Shown here one piece after another: positions 18,722-29,100 of a stretch of DNA of 64,000 bases. A program made the position numbers and the translations under genes. The notes under the pieces were generated by a model. It ran no database searches and had not been told where the DNA came from. It saw only the letters and a program-made list of their open reading frames with translations. The stretch spans positions 2,412,403 through 2,476,402 of the forward strand of contig NZ_JANZNT010000001.1 of the NCBI RefSeq assembly GCF_025153455.1. Reading direction: 5' to 3'. The stretch's first letter is position 1; every line of letters begins with the position of its first letter. The DNA is from Sphingomonas sp. BGYR3. GTDB taxonomy: Bacteria; Pseudomonadota; Alphaproteobacteria; Sphingomonadales; Sphingomonadaceae.

Positions 18722-19621
18722 TTAGGCTGATTTTCGTGGCCCTGCGCCGACGATCTTGCGAATGCGCCGTCCCTGAAGCCGCGCAATGATAAACGCCGCA
18801 ACGGCCACGATCAGCAACACAAGTGCGCCCGCCCAATAGGGAGTGCGGATGCCGGTGCTGTCCCGCGCGATGACATAGCGTTCGTCGGCCACGCGCACGC
18901 CCGACCGTTCGAACAGGATGCGGGCCGCGCCCGGCAACTGCCCCTTGAACAACAGGTTCGGCCGGGAAAGATCGACCGCCGGAGCGTCGGGATCGGCGGG
19001 CAGCTCGACGAAATAGCGAACCGTCTGACCCACGCCCGGTTCGATGACCGGCGCATAGCGGGCAGTGCGTTCCGAAAAGAGCAGCCCCTGCGACACGACA
19101 GCGGCAAGGCGCGGATCGACCGTGCCGACCACGGTCTGCACCTGCTGCGATGGCCGGGCCGGGGCCGAGGGCGCGACGATCACGCGCCCCGCATTGCCGA
19201 TGACGATGCTGCCCCAGACCAGCGTTCCGATAGCGAGCGCGGCCAGCACCATGGCGGTGCCATCGGCCAGCCGGCGGAAACGGTCCGCCCCGCGCCGCCA
19301 GCGATCGTCACTGGCCGGTACAACCACCGCCGCAGCTTCGCGGCGCCGCTTGCGCGTGCCCGCCCAGTAGATGAGCCAGATCGGCCCGGCGAACACCGTG
19401 ACCAGCAGCATCAGGGTGATCACCGGGATTGCCTGACCAAAGACGGTGAACTGCCATTCGTTGATCCATTCGGACAGTCCGCGATAGAGCATCGATTCGA
19501 TCAGGAAATATCCGGTGATGATCACCGTCGCCCCGATGGCCACCAGGCGAAGACGCGAGGGGGCAGCCGGCTGCGCATTGACGTCCATCGGTCCGCCGTT
19601 ATGGTCGATCGCAGTGGCCAT
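18722..19621 (-). CDS. Unrecognised membrane protein with a periplasmic domain
   Basis: I cannot name the family. The 299-residue protein has four hydrophobic helices, at about residues 28-45, 66-90, 122-143 and 263-284. Between the third and the fourth is a domain of about 120 residues containing VGTVDPRLAAVVSQGLLFSERTA and ending in DSTGIRTPYW, followed by a short basic tail. It diverges from the exosortase gene, with about 100 bases between. Its location within the exosortase region may be meaningful, or simply local. Confidence 0.6.
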   Translation of the reverse strand: MATAIDHNGGPMDVNAQPAAPSRLRLVAIGATVIITGYFLIESMLYRGLSEWINEWQFTVFGQAIPVITLMLLVTVFAGPIWLIYWAGTRKRRREAAAVVVPASDDRWRRGADRFRRLADGTAMVLAALAIGTLVWGSIVIGNAGRVIVAPSAPARPSQQVQTVVGTVDPRLAAVVSQGLLFSERTARYAPVIEPGVGQTVRYFVELPADPDAPAVDLSRPNLLFKGQLPGAARILFERSGVRVADERYVIARDSTGIRTPYWAGALVLLIVAVAAFIIARLQGRRIRKIVGAGPRKSA

Positions 19622-19718
19622 GATTAATCCCCTTGCCCCTCCATGTCAGTAAAGCCATGCGCTATTTTCAGTATTGATGGAAGTAGCGTTCATCACACCC
19701 CATAAGGGAACAGACCGG

Positions 19719-20639
19719 ATGGGGGCGGCGACAATCGTGAAATCGATGGACCGGAACGCACCATCGCGTGCGGATGCCAGTGATTCGGCCAGCGACCGGG
19801 GCACGCCGATGCGCGTCGTGCCGGGCGATGCGCTGACGCTGTTCGGCCTGGTCGTGATAGCCGCGCCGGTGATCGTCGATCAAGCGACCGGGGCATGGCG
19901 GACGGAGCAGGGGGCGCATGGCCCGTTCCTGCTGATGCTGGGCGTGTGGCTGATCGTGCGTCAGCTGGGCGGGCCGCTGACCCCGCCCGGACGCGTGCCA
20001 TGGCCGCTCTGGGCCGGGCTGGCGGTGTCGCTGGTCGGATATCTTGCCGCGCGCCGGGTGGATTTTGTCTGGGTCGAATGGATTGTGGTGATGGCGGTTG
20101 CTGCCATGGCCGCCTATCACCGCGGTGGTATGCCGCTGGCGCGCCAAATGGCCTTTCCGTTGCTGTTCATGGCGCTGCTGGTCCCTCCGCCCAGCCTGAT
20201 CAGCGCGCCGGCGATCCTGACGCTGAGTCTCTGGCTGTCGGATGTCGCGGCGGCAATCTTCTGGCAACTGGGTGTGCCTGCATCCAGCAGCGATGCGATG
20301 ATCCACCTTGGTCCCTATGACTTGCGCGTGGCAGAGGCATGTGCGGGGATGGGGTCGCTGGTCGGATTGTTCGCCGTGGGCATGCTGTACCTGCACCTGC
20401 GCCATCGCGGCGACTGGCGGCGGGCATGGCTGGTCGTGCCCCTGATCGTGCCCATCGCGGTTGCCGCGAACCTTGCCCGGATCCTGACGCTGATGGGAAT
20501 CACGATCGAGTTTGGCGACCGCATCGCGCAAGGATGGGTGCATCCCGTTGCCGGGCTGATCCTGTTCGCCTTTGCCATGGCCATGCTGATCGCGCTGGAC
20601 CGGTTGATGACCGGTCCGCGCAAGGAAGCGGCGGCATGA
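19719..20639 (+). CDS. Exosortase (XrtV-like)
   Basis: A 306-residue polytopic membrane enzyme. Exosortase hallmarks are visible: the Cys motif VAEACAGMGSLVG (about residues 206-218), the Arg motif VAANLARILTLMG, and the His motif GWVHPVAGLILFAFA, which together form the Cys-Arg-His active site that cleaves PEP-CTERM signals. Around eight membrane helices are predicted. The start is uncertain: in-frame ATGs occur at 19674, 19719, 19746 and 19809. EpsI follows with a four-base overlap. The PEPxxW substrate gene and the small accessory protein nearby point to the XrtV subtype. It stands at the edge of a surface polysaccharide locus, as is usual for exosortases. Confidence 0.88.
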   Translation: MGAATIVKSMDRNAPSRADASDSASDRGTPMRVVPGDALTLFGLVVIAAPVIVDQATGAWRTEQGAHGPFLLMLGVWLIVRQLGGPLTPPGRVPWPLWAGLAVSLVGYLAARRVDFVWVEWIVVMAVAAMAAYHRGGMPLARQMAFPLLFMALLVPPPSLISAPAILTLSLWLSDVAAAIFWQLGVPASSSDAMIHLGPYDLRVAEACAGMGSLVGLFAVGMLYLHLRHRGDWRRAWLVVPLIVPIAVAANLARILTLMGITIEFGDRIAQGWVHPVAGLILFAFAMAMLIALDRLMTGPRKEAAA

Positions 20640-21325
20640 GCGGGATGAACCGGCGCGGGATGCTGATCGGCTCCGGCTTGCTTGCCACCGGCGTGCTGGG
20701 CGTCATTGGCAGGCCCGTGGTGGACAAGGATGCCATCCTGTCCCCTGGCACGCTCGATCGGGTGATCCCGTCCATCGTCGGGGCGTATCGCGGGGTGTCG
20801 TCCAACGACCTGATCCTGCCCGAAGAAGATGGCCTGAGCGGCCGGGTCTATTCCGACCTGACGATGCGGCATTATGTGGCGGACCGGCAGCCGACGGTGA
20901 TGGTGGTCGCCGCCGCTGGTGCAGAGGATGTTCAGGGGCTGGGTGTCCATGATCCGGCGGCCTGTTACCGATGGGCCGGGTTCGAGTTCACCCGACGGGG
21001 CACGATCGACCTGTTTCCGGGCACGGGCGTGACCGGCGCGGGTCAACTGGCGATCGCGGAGCGGGAGGGGCGGCGCGAGCTGCTGCTCTACTGGATGCGG
21101 ATCGGCGACCAGTTCGTCGGCGATGCCAGCGAACAGCGGTTGACGCTGATCCGCCAGAATCTGATGGGGGTCCAGCCAGCGGCCCGGCTGTGCCGGTTTT
21201 CCACGCTGAGCAGCGGACCGGCGGCAGATGCAGCCGGCTTTGCCACCCTGATCCGGTTTCAGGCCGATCTGTTCCGCGCCCTGTCGCCGCGCGCGGTGCA
21301 GATTGTCCTAGGGGTGCGCGCATGA
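20636..21325 (+). CDS. EpsI-like exosortase-associated protein
   Basis: A 229-residue protein, with ATG overlapping the exosortase stop. A short N-terminal hydrophobic segment with a twin-arginine-like start (NRRGMLIGSGLLATGVLGVIG) is followed by the EpsI domain, with RVYSDLTMRHYVA, the segment GVHDPAACYRWAGFEF and LLYWMRIGDQF. In many exosortases this domain is fused to the enzyme; here it is separate. It is thought to assist the sorting or the linked polysaccharide step, but its activity is unproven. Confidence 0.85.
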   Translation: MSGMNRRGMLIGSGLLATGVLGVIGRPVVDKDAILSPGTLDRVIPSIVGAYRGVSSNDLILPEEDGLSGRVYSDLTMRHYVADRQPTVMVVAAAGAEDVQGLGVHDPAACYRWAGFEFTRRGTIDLFPGTGVTGAGQLAIAEREGRRELLLYWMRIGDQFVGDASEQRLTLIRQNLMGVQPAARLCRFSTLSSGPAADAAGFATLIRFQADLFRALSPRAVQIVLGVRA

Positions 21326-22017
21326 TGGGCGATGTTCGGATACGGTTCGCCATCGTCCTTGCCGTTATCGCGGCCTGTGGCGGCTGTCGTGCCGGCCCGC
21401 CCGAGGGGCAGGTGATGGCCGTGGTCAATGGCGAGGAGGTGACGCGGCGCGAGGTGACCGAGGAGCTGCGCGCTACCGGCGGCGCGTTCACCGATGCAGC
21501 GGCGCAGCAGGCTGCGCTCGACCGGGTGATCGAGCGCAAGCTGCTGGTCGAGGCGGCGCGCGAGGCGCGGATCGACCGGCTGGCCAGTTACCAGATCGCG
21601 ATCATGCGCAATGACGAGCTTGCGCTGGCCCAACGCTATCTGGAGGGATTGCAGCCTGCGGCCGCCCGCCCCGATGCGGCGGCCATCGAAGCGCGGATCA
21701 ATGCCTTGCCCTATCGATATGCCAATCGATTTGCGGTGGCGGCAGCGGATGGTGCGGGCAACGCCGTTGTGCTGGACAGTGCATCGATCGAGCCCGAGTT
21801 CGCCCAGCGGCTGGCCGCTGCCGCGATCGACAGCTGGGTCGAGCGGCCGGACGGTGCCCGGCTTCGCGTGTTTCAGCGATGGCCGATCCGCATTTCGCGT
21901 CAGGCGATGGAGGCTGATGCGGCCGCTGCCCTGATGCGGGAGCGGCGCAATGCGGTTTCCGCAATGATCCTGGACCGGCTGCGCAAGGCCGCGCGTATCG
22001 AACGACAGGTGCCGTAA
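21322..22017 (+). CDS. EpsD-like periplasmic peptidyl-prolyl isomerase (SurA/parvulin-related)
   Basis: A 231-residue protein, overlapping the EpsI stop by four bases. It has a lipoprotein-like signal (AVIAACGGC, Cys near residue 19) and then a SurA-like N-terminal helical domain, with AVVNGEEVTRREVTEEL and the D-R-V-I-E-R-K-L-L-V-E-A motif. The parvulin catalytic domain is reduced or absent. EpsD proteins accompany exosortase/EPS loci and are presumed chaperones for secreted or outer-membrane components. This is the last gene of the exosortase operon. Confidence 0.75.
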   Translation: MMGDVRIRFAIVLAVIAACGGCRAGPPEGQVMAVVNGEEVTRREVTEELRATGGAFTDAAAQQAALDRVIERKLLVEAAREARIDRLASYQIAIMRNDELALAQRYLEGLQPAAARPDAAAIEARINALPYRYANRFAVAAADGAGNAVVLDSASIEPEFAQRLAAAAIDSWVERPDGARLRVFQRWPIRISRQAMEADAAAALMRERRNAVSAMILDRLRKAARIERQVP

Positions 22018-22071
22018 TGCACGAACCGTCCGCCCCGCGCCACTGGCGGGCCTAACGATAGCAGCCGGGGG

Positions 22072-23061
22072 TCAGTCGGCCAGGCGAACCGGGGTCGGGG
22101 CGCTGGTCTGCGCACCGGACATCACCTGATCCCTGAACCATTGCAGGGTCCGTGCGATGCCGTCCTGATAGGTGACGTTCGCTTCCCAGCCCGGCAGCAC
22201 CTGGCGGCACAGCGTCAGGTCGGGGCGGCGGTTGGTCGGATCCTGCGGGATGGGCGGACAGATCTTGATCCGGCTGCCGGGCACCAGTTCCGTGATGAAC
22301 CGTGCGATGTCGATGACCGGGATTTCCTTGTCGTTGCCGATATTCAGCGGCCCGACATAGGAGACATCGTCCTTCCAGAAATAGCGTTCCAGCGCGTCCA
22401 CGATATCGTCGACATAGCCCCAGCTGCGGGACTGCATCCCGTCGCCATATACGGTCAGTTCGCCATGGGTCAGCGCCTGGCTGAGGAAATTGGATACCGC
22501 GCGGCCGTCATCCGGCCGGGTGCGCGGGCCATAGACGTTGAACAGGCGAACGATGCGCAGGTCGATCCCCTGCGTCCGGCGGCATTCGAACAGCAGCGAT
22601 TCGGTGCAGCGCTTGCTTTCGTCATACGAAGAACGCGGGCCGGTGCAGTCGACCGAGCCCCGATAGCTTTCGGGCTGGGGCGACACGAGCGGATCGCCAT
22701 AGACTTCGGACGTGGACGCAAAGCTGATCTTGCCGCCCGGCGTCAGCTTGTTGATCAGGTTCATCGCGCCCATCAGATTGGCGTTGATGGTCCGGATCGG
22801 CTCACGCATGTACCATGGAGGCGAAGCGGGCGAGGCGAGGTGGATGATCTCGTCAAACCGGGTTTCGGTGGAGAAGGTCTCCACGTCCGCCTGCACGAGA
22901 TGTACCCGCGGGTCGGAGATGTGCGCGAGGTTGCTCTGAAGCCCGGTCCAGAAATTGTCGACGATGACCAGCGATTCGAAGTCGTTCCGCTGAACCAGCC
23001 GATCGACGATATGCGACCCGATGAACCCGGCACCGCCCGAAACGAGTATCTTCCTGCTCAC
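22072..23061 (-). CDS. NAD-dependent sugar-nucleotide epimerase/dehydratase, UDP-glucuronate decarboxylase-like
   Basis: A 329-residue short-chain dehydrogenase. The NAD site GGAGFIGSH (residues 9-17), the catalytic STSEVYGDP with Ser/Thr, the Y-x-x-x-K pair (SSYDESKR), and NVYGPRTRPDDGR are intact. Length and the P-P-W-Y-M start of the substrate loop (ASPASPPWYMREP) fit UDP-glucuronate decarboxylases that make UDP-xylose; a related 4-epimerase is possible. With the ugd gene at the right end, which yields UDP-glucuronate, a UDP-xylose route would be complete. It has its own 236-base upstream region, so it may be a separate unit from the operon above it. Confidence 0.8.
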   Translation of the reverse strand: MSRKILVSGGAGFIGSHIVDRLVQRNDFESLVIVDNFWTGLQSNLAHISDPRVHLVQADVETFSTETRFDEIIHLASPASPPWYMREPIRTINANLMGAMNLINKLTPGGKISFASTSEVYGDPLVSPQPESYRGSVDCTGPRSSYDESKRCTESLLFECRRTQGIDLRIVRLFNVYGPRTRPDDGRAVSNFLSQALTHGELTVYGDGMQSRSWGYVDDIVDALERYFWKDDVSYVGPLNIGNDKEIPVIDIARFITELVPGSRIKICPPIPQDPTNRRPDLTLCRQVLPGWEANVTYQDGIARTLQWFRDQVMSGAQTSAPTPVRLAD

Positions 23062-23297
23062 CAGCCCAAGCCCCTGCTACACCCCCGGATGCGTGCATCC
23101 GCTCGATTTCGTGAAGTCACAGAACAATCTTATCGTCCAGTAAATTAACGCTGTTCTACCGCCGATTTGGTCCATTCTCAGACGAATTACGGGATAACCC
23201 GCATGAATTGTCACCGGCAGTGCCGAAATCGGGTAGCATGAGGCCAGCCGCCATGGGTCAATCATTCTGTTGACCGGGCTGGCCATCGCACCGATTC

Positions 23298-25142
23298 TTA
23301 TAGTCCATCGTGCTGAACGGTTGCAGCCGCGCCGTCGACAGGTTGCGCGTTCATCGACAGGATCCGGTCGGCAAGTTCGGCCGGTGAGCCTTCTGCCCTG
23401 AGCACGCCGTTTTCGATCCAGACGATGTGATCGACATGGCGGATCATGTGCAGGCGGTGGGTGATGACGATGACCGTGCGGCCGGCCATCGCAGTGTCCA
23501 CTTCGGCCCGGATGCGCTCTTCCAGCGCGTGATCGAGCGCGCTGGTCGCTTCATCCAGGATCATGAAATCGGCCTCGCGCAGCAAGGCGCGGGCAAGGCC
23601 GATGCGCTGGCGCTGCCCACCCGAAAAGCGCAGCCCTTCCTGTCCGATCCAGCTGTCATAGCCGCAGGGCAGGGGCTCGATGAACTCGGCAACGCCCGCC
23701 GCGCGCGATGCGGCAAGGACGCGGTCCATGTCGGCGTCGGCATCGGCCATGCGGATATTGTCGATGACCGTCCCTTCGACCAGGTCGACATCCTGTCCGG
23801 CGACGGCCAGCCGTTCCAGCCACTGGTCCCGGCGGACCTGCGACAGCGGCGTTCCGTCAATGCGGATGTCGCCGGATGACGGCTCATAGAGGCGCAGCAG
23901 CAGATTGACGATCGTCGTCTTGCCAGCGCCGCTTGCCCCGACCAGCGCCGTCGTCCGCCCCGCCGGGATGGTAAAGCTGACCCCGTTCAGCACCGGATTG
24001 TCGCCGCGCGGATAGGTGAAGCCGACATTGTCGAACCGGATGGCCTGGTTCAGCCCGGCGAACGGCTGGGTTCCGGCCTGCGGAAACACCTTGTCATCCT
24101 GTTCGATCATCGCACGCAGCGACTGAAGCTGCGGATCGATCTGGCGCAGGTAGAGCAGATTGCCCTCCAGCTCGCGGACATGCGGCTGCATCCGGTACAA
24201 CAGGACGACCGCGCCCAGCGTGATGGCAAAGCCGACCCCCCACCAGCCGACGCCGCCGACGATCAGGCACAGGATCGCCAGATAGCCGACCTCCGTCGCC
24301 GGGGTCAGCCATGCCGTCATCTGATCCTGGCGGAACGATGCCGCCCGCGCTCTTGCCGATGCATCGCGAAACCGCCGGTCATGGTCCGGTTCCAGCCCAT
24401 AGGCACGGATCGTCCGCATCCCCTGCAGCGTCATCAGCATATGGGCGCCCAGTTCCCGCTGAACCGCGCGCACCTCTGCCCCCAGCGTGCGGGCATTGCG
24501 CGAGAAACGCCGGGCAATCAGCGAGATCGTGCCCGATCCGAGGATCGCGACCAGCGTGATCTTCCACGACAGGAACAGCAGCGCCAGCGTGAAGACGAGG
24601 ATCGAGCAGCCGTTGATCATCAGCCGGGTCCAGCTGATATAGGCGCGGGAGGCGAGCCAGGTTTCCGTGCCCAGCGTCTCCATCAGCTCGGCCTGTTCCT
24701 TGCCCTGAAGATAGCCGTATTCGACGTTCAGATACTGGCTGTGCACGATGTCGCGCGCATTCTGGCTGATCTGTTCGCCGACGGCAGAGCTGAGCCGGGT
24801 ATAGGCATAGGCGATCAGCGCCCGTGCGATGATCATGACGAGGATCGCGCCGGCCAGCCAGACCGAGCTGCCGAACCAGACCGCCAGCTGATCCAGCACG
24901 CGGCCGGCCATGCCGCCGACCTCCGCCCCCGACTGACCCAGCGCCAGATAGAGGAACAGGAGGATCAGGGTGATGCCGATCGTCTCTGCAAAGGAGGCGA
25001 GCAGGCCAAGCCCGAGCAGCGCCGGCGTGGTCCAGCCCGGTTTGCCGACCAGCGCGAACAGCCGGGTCAGCGTGGCAATCTGTTCCCGACCGGCGATCCT
25101 GCCCATGATGCCGTGCCACAGACGGCGGAGCGGCCGGATCAT
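23298..25142 (-). CDS. ABC exporter (MsbA/PglK type), membrane domain fused to ATPase
   Basis: A 614-residue half transporter with six membrane helices in the first 340 residues and an ATPase domain having Walker A GASGAGKTT, the signature RFSGGQRQR, Walker B DFMILDEATSALD, and the H-loop VIVITHRLH. All catalytic residues are in place. The family exports lipids and lipid-linked oligosaccharides, and the first helices (LGLLASFAETIGITLILLFLYLAL) resemble the PglK flippase. It is the last gene of a seven-gene operon containing fatty-acyl and glycosyl enzymes. Flipping or exporting the acylated glycan is the inferred job. Confidence 0.88.
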   Translation of the reverse strand: MIRPLRRLWHGIMGRIAGREQIATLTRLFALVGKPGWTTPALLGLGLLASFAETIGITLILLFLYLALGQSGAEVGGMAGRVLDQLAVWFGSSVWLAGAILVMIIARALIAYAYTRLSSAVGEQISQNARDIVHSQYLNVEYGYLQGKEQAELMETLGTETWLASRAYISWTRLMINGCSILVFTLALLFLSWKITLVAILGSGTISLIARRFSRNARTLGAEVRAVQRELGAHMLMTLQGMRTIRAYGLEPDHDRRFRDASARARAASFRQDQMTAWLTPATEVGYLAILCLIVGGVGWWGVGFAITLGAVVLLYRMQPHVRELEGNLLYLRQIDPQLQSLRAMIEQDDKVFPQAGTQPFAGLNQAIRFDNVGFTYPRGDNPVLNGVSFTIPAGRTTALVGASGAGKTTIVNLLLRLYEPSSGDIRIDGTPLSQVRRDQWLERLAVAGQDVDLVEGTVIDNIRMADADADMDRVLAASRAAGVAEFIEPLPCGYDSWIGQEGLRFSGGQRQRIGLARALLREADFMILDEATSALDHALEERIRAEVDTAMAGRTVIVITHRLHMIRHVDHIVWIENGVLRAEGSPAELADRILSMNAQPVDGAAATVQHDGL

Positions 25143-26128
25143 GCCGGAACGCCGATCGGATAGCGTTCGGCCGGGGCGGCGGCCACTGCGCCTGTTTCTA
25201 CGGCGGCGGCGATGCGGCGGCGCTTGTACAGCGACCGGCGAACCGCGCGCGGCATTTCCAGCATCAGGATGCGCGCGGCCAGCGCAGGACGGCCGGGCGC
25301 AAGATGCGCGAGGATCCGGGCAATCATCATCGGTTTTCGCTGAAACAGGGCACGATTGGCCGTCCAGATGGCAAACCAGCTGATCCCCTGTTCAAGGGCG
25401 GGCAGGTGTTCGGGGTGGCGCCCGCCGATTTCGTCGATCACCATCTGCCACGACCGCAGCATCCGCCGCCCGTCGCTGGACATGTTGTCGGGCAGGGTGC
25501 GGTATCCGACCAGATGGTCCGGCACTGCGCCAAAGCCGCAATGTTCGGCGGCACGGCAGTAAAACAGCAGATCCTCGCACCCCTGAGCGCCCGCATGGTG
25601 CAATGCCGGTTCGAACCCGCCCGTCCGTTCCAGCACCCAGCGTTGCACCAGTGCCGCGCTGCCATTGCCGATGAAGTTGCCCTGCACCAGCTTGCCCAGC
25701 ACATCGCCCTCGTGGGCGGCGCACGGTTCGCGTTCCAGCACGCGGCTTTCGCGGTCGATCAGGGCATAGCCGCAGTAAACGAGGCCGGGATTATCGGCCG
25801 CCTGCATCCGCCGCAGCTGGCGTTCGATCTTGTCCGGCGCCCACAGATCGTCCGAATCGACAAAGGCGACAAAATCGCTGGCCGCGGCCCGCCACCCGGC
25901 ATTGCGGGCGGCCGCTACACCGGAATTGACCTGCTGAATCACGCGCACGCGCGGATCGACAGCCGCGTGGCGGGCGACCAGAGCAACGCTGTCGTCGCGC
26001 GATCCATCGTCGACCACAATGATTTCAAGCGCCGAATGGCTCTGGCCGCGCACGCTGTTCAGCGTTTCGTCCAGCGTTTGCGCGCCGTTGTAATTGGGGA
26101 TGACGACAGAGACGAGGGGCGCGCTCAT
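25139..26128 (-). CDS. Family 2 glycosyltransferase
   Basis: A 329-residue cytoplasmic GT-A enzyme. The GT2 pattern is complete: VVIPNYNGAQTLDETLNSV, IIVVDDGSRDDS, and the metal motif FVDSDDLWAP. The C-terminal half, with HAGAQGCEDLLFYCRAAEHCG, resembles proteins acting in surface polysaccharide assembly. The stop overlaps the ABC exporter start and the start overlaps the stop of the fused enzyme upstream, so it is translated with both. Donor and acceptor sugars cannot be read from the sequence. Confidence 0.88.
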   Translation of the reverse strand: MSAPLVSVVIPNYNGAQTLDETLNSVRGQSHSALEIIVVDDGSRDDSVALVARHAAVDPRVRVIQQVNSGVAAARNAGWRAAASDFVAFVDSDDLWAPDKIERQLRRMQAADNPGLVYCGYALIDRESRVLEREPCAAHEGDVLGKLVQGNFIGNGSAALVQRWVLERTGGFEPALHHAGAQGCEDLLFYCRAAEHCGFGAVPDHLVGYRTLPDNMSSDGRRMLRSWQMVIDEIGGRHPEHLPALEQGISWFAIWTANRALFQRKPMMIARILAHLAPGRPALAARILMLEMPRAVRRSLYKRRRIAAAVETGAVAAAPAERYPIGVPA

Positions 26129-29100
26129 GACCGCGCGGCCTCCATCATGGCGGCGAATTGGTCAAGCGGCACGCCGCCTTCAACCTCCAGCCGCGGCAGA
26201 TCGAGCGGCGGGTCGCCAAGCCCGGCAACGCCGGTGCGCGCAACAAAAGCGAGGGAATAGCCAAATTCCGCCGACAATGCCCCAAGCCGGGCATCGGGCG
26301 CCATGAACGGCGCGGCCAGGCTGATCGGGCGTCGTCCGGTCAGCCGTTCCAGAATGGCGGCCGAATCGGCCAGTTCGGTGCCAAGGGCGTCGGACGCCAG
26401 CAGGTCGGCGGCGCGATGCGTGTGCAGATGGCTGCCAAAGGCGACGCCCTCTGCCGCCAGTGCGGTGATCGTCGCGGCTTCCATCAGCGCAGGCGGCGTC
26501 CCCAGCGCGGCATCCCATTCAGCCGACCGGCCGATCGCCCCGGTGACGATGAACATCTCCGCCGGAAAATCATGCGCGCGCAGGATCGGCCAGGCATGAT
26601 CGGCAAAGTCCTGATAGCCATCGTCGAACGTGATCCACACCGGGCGGCCCCAAAAGGGCGTCCGGGTGGCGAGGTGCCACTGCACCTGATCGCTGGTCAG
26701 GCCGTGATAGCCATTGGCGCGCAACCAGCGCAACTGCTGGCGAAAGGCATCGGGCGTGTGCCGCCAGCGGGCGAGGCCCGACGGTCCGTCCGGTGCCACG
26801 CCATGGTACATCAGGACGGGCAGCCGCGTCGTCCGCTCCGTCGCCAGCGCCGTCGACCGGCGCATCGTTGCCCCGCCCCAGACGATCGCGCGGCCGACCG
26901 CATCCTCGATCGGTGCATCGATATCGCCGCGGCGGACCACGGGTTCGACGGGATCGGCGGTCTTTTTGAACCGGTCGATGCGGTACAGCTCGGTCTGGAA
27001 CGATTCCTCCAGCACAAGGCCTGGGGTGGCGGCAAAGGTTTCGGCGATCTGCTTTGCGCCATAGGGGTTGCCCCAGTCGAAGCCGGTGCTGGCCGGATCG
27101 TCGGTCAGGACATAGGCATGGGCGGTCAGGATCGCGCCGCCCGGTGCCAGCGCATCGCCAAGCCGCCGGGCCACGGCGGCAAGCTCTGCGACATCGGACA
27201 GGTAATAGAGCACTTCCGAACAGACGATCAGGTCCATGCCCTGGGGCAGGGGATCGGCGGACAGGTCCAGGGTGCGCCAGTCGATATTGTCCCGGTCGGC
27301 GTTGCGGGCCGCCGCGCGCTCCACCGCCTTTTCCGCAATGTCGGTCGAGATCAGCCGGTCGACACGGGGGGCAAGATAGCGGGTGAAGAACCCTTCGGCA
27401 CAGGCCAGTTCAAGCGCGGTGCCGATTGGCCCTGTGGGCAGCATATCCGCCTGCCGCGCATATTTTTCCTGTTCATAGGGGGAGCCGTAATTCCACGGAT
27501 CGTCCGTTTCGAAATAGCGGTCCCAGAATCCCTTGCGGTCGCCGGACCGTTCCTCCTCCGGCGGGGCGGCCAGGCGGGGTGCCGCCACCGGCGCGACCTC
27601 GATCGCGCCGGCTGCTGCTGCTGCCCGCGTGCGCAGGTGATCGATCCGGGCGCGGTGCGGCGATGCGGCAAGCGTCGACAGATGGCCAAGCCGTGCGTCG
27701 GCAAATGCCTGCCGCGATGCCGCCCGCAGCCCGGTTGAGGACAGGACGGTCGACGGGCGGCGCGCCGCCTGACGGATCAGGGACCGGCTGACGCGCAGGG
27801 CAGTGTCCACCGGCCGTGCGCGCAGCGCGGCGCGGGCCGTTCTGGGCAGCGGCACGGTCATGCCGATGATCCGGTGCCAGTCCGCCGGACCCAGATCGCC
27901 CAGCGCCCCGACCAGACGGGTCGCAATCGGCCGCCCCTGCTGGGTAAAGACCGCCAGAATCCGATCCACTCCGTCGGGCAGGGCGGTGTGCGGCGGCGTT
28001 TCGATGGGGACGTGCAGCCGCATCGTCGTGTCGAGCACGCGCGGCTGGGGATCGGCATGGCTTTCGCGCAGCACCTGATCCTCGACCGCGCCGATCAGCC
28101 GGTAATAGGCGTCGGGGGCCTGCCACGCGCCCGTCACCGCCGACACCGCATCGCGCACGGCAGGGGCCAGGCGGCCCCAATGTGCCGCCATGTCCGCCAG
28201 GGTGAGCCGCAACCCGACCATCGCGGCATTCAGGATCGAGGCGGCGATGGCGTTGTTCCAATCGACCGACCGGGTCAGCGGGGCAAGCGCGGCATCGTCC
28301 CATGGCGCGGTATCGCCGTCGATGCGGGCGACGACCCGGTTCCACAGGGCGAACCAGGCATAGACTTCCGCCAGCGACTGGCCCTCATAATTGACGGACA
28401 GGCCGTTGGCGTGTTCCGGCAGCGGATCGGCCACGCGGGGATCCGGGCCATAGGCGCGGGCCAGCACGACACGGCCATCCTGCATCATGCGGTGGCTGGC
28501 GCGGGTCAGCGATCCGGCAGAGGCGCGGTAATAGGCGAGCGGCCGATCCACCATGACCCATGGCGCCCCGGCACGCGACAGCCGCTGCCACAGATCCCAA
28601 TCCTCGCAGGTGACAAGGGTGGTGTCGAAACCCCCCGCCGCCCGCACCTGTTGCAGGTCGAGCAGCAGGGTGTGGATCGTCACCGGGCAGGGCAGGGCAA
28701 AGGCGGCAAAGGGCGCGCGCGCCACGCGCGGATCGACCGTTGCCGGTCCCATGCTGCCATCGGGCATGACCCGCCGATACCCGCAATAGGCGATGGCACC
28801 TGCCGGCTGTCCATCCAGTGCGGCGATCAGGGTGCCCAGAAAGTCCGGTTCCCACCAGTCATCCGCGTCCAGAAAGGCAAGCCATTGCCCGCGGCCAGCC
28901 GCGATGCACAGATTGCGCGCCTCTGCCGCGCCCTTGCCCGGACCGGACAGCGGCCGGATGCGCGGATCGTTCGCGGCAAGGGCGGCGATGCAAGAGGCGG
29001 TATCGTCCGTCGAGGCATCGTCGATGACGATCAGTTCCCAGTCAGCCACCGTCTGGGCAATGACGCTGGCAATCGCTGCGTCGATCGTGCCCGCAGCGTT

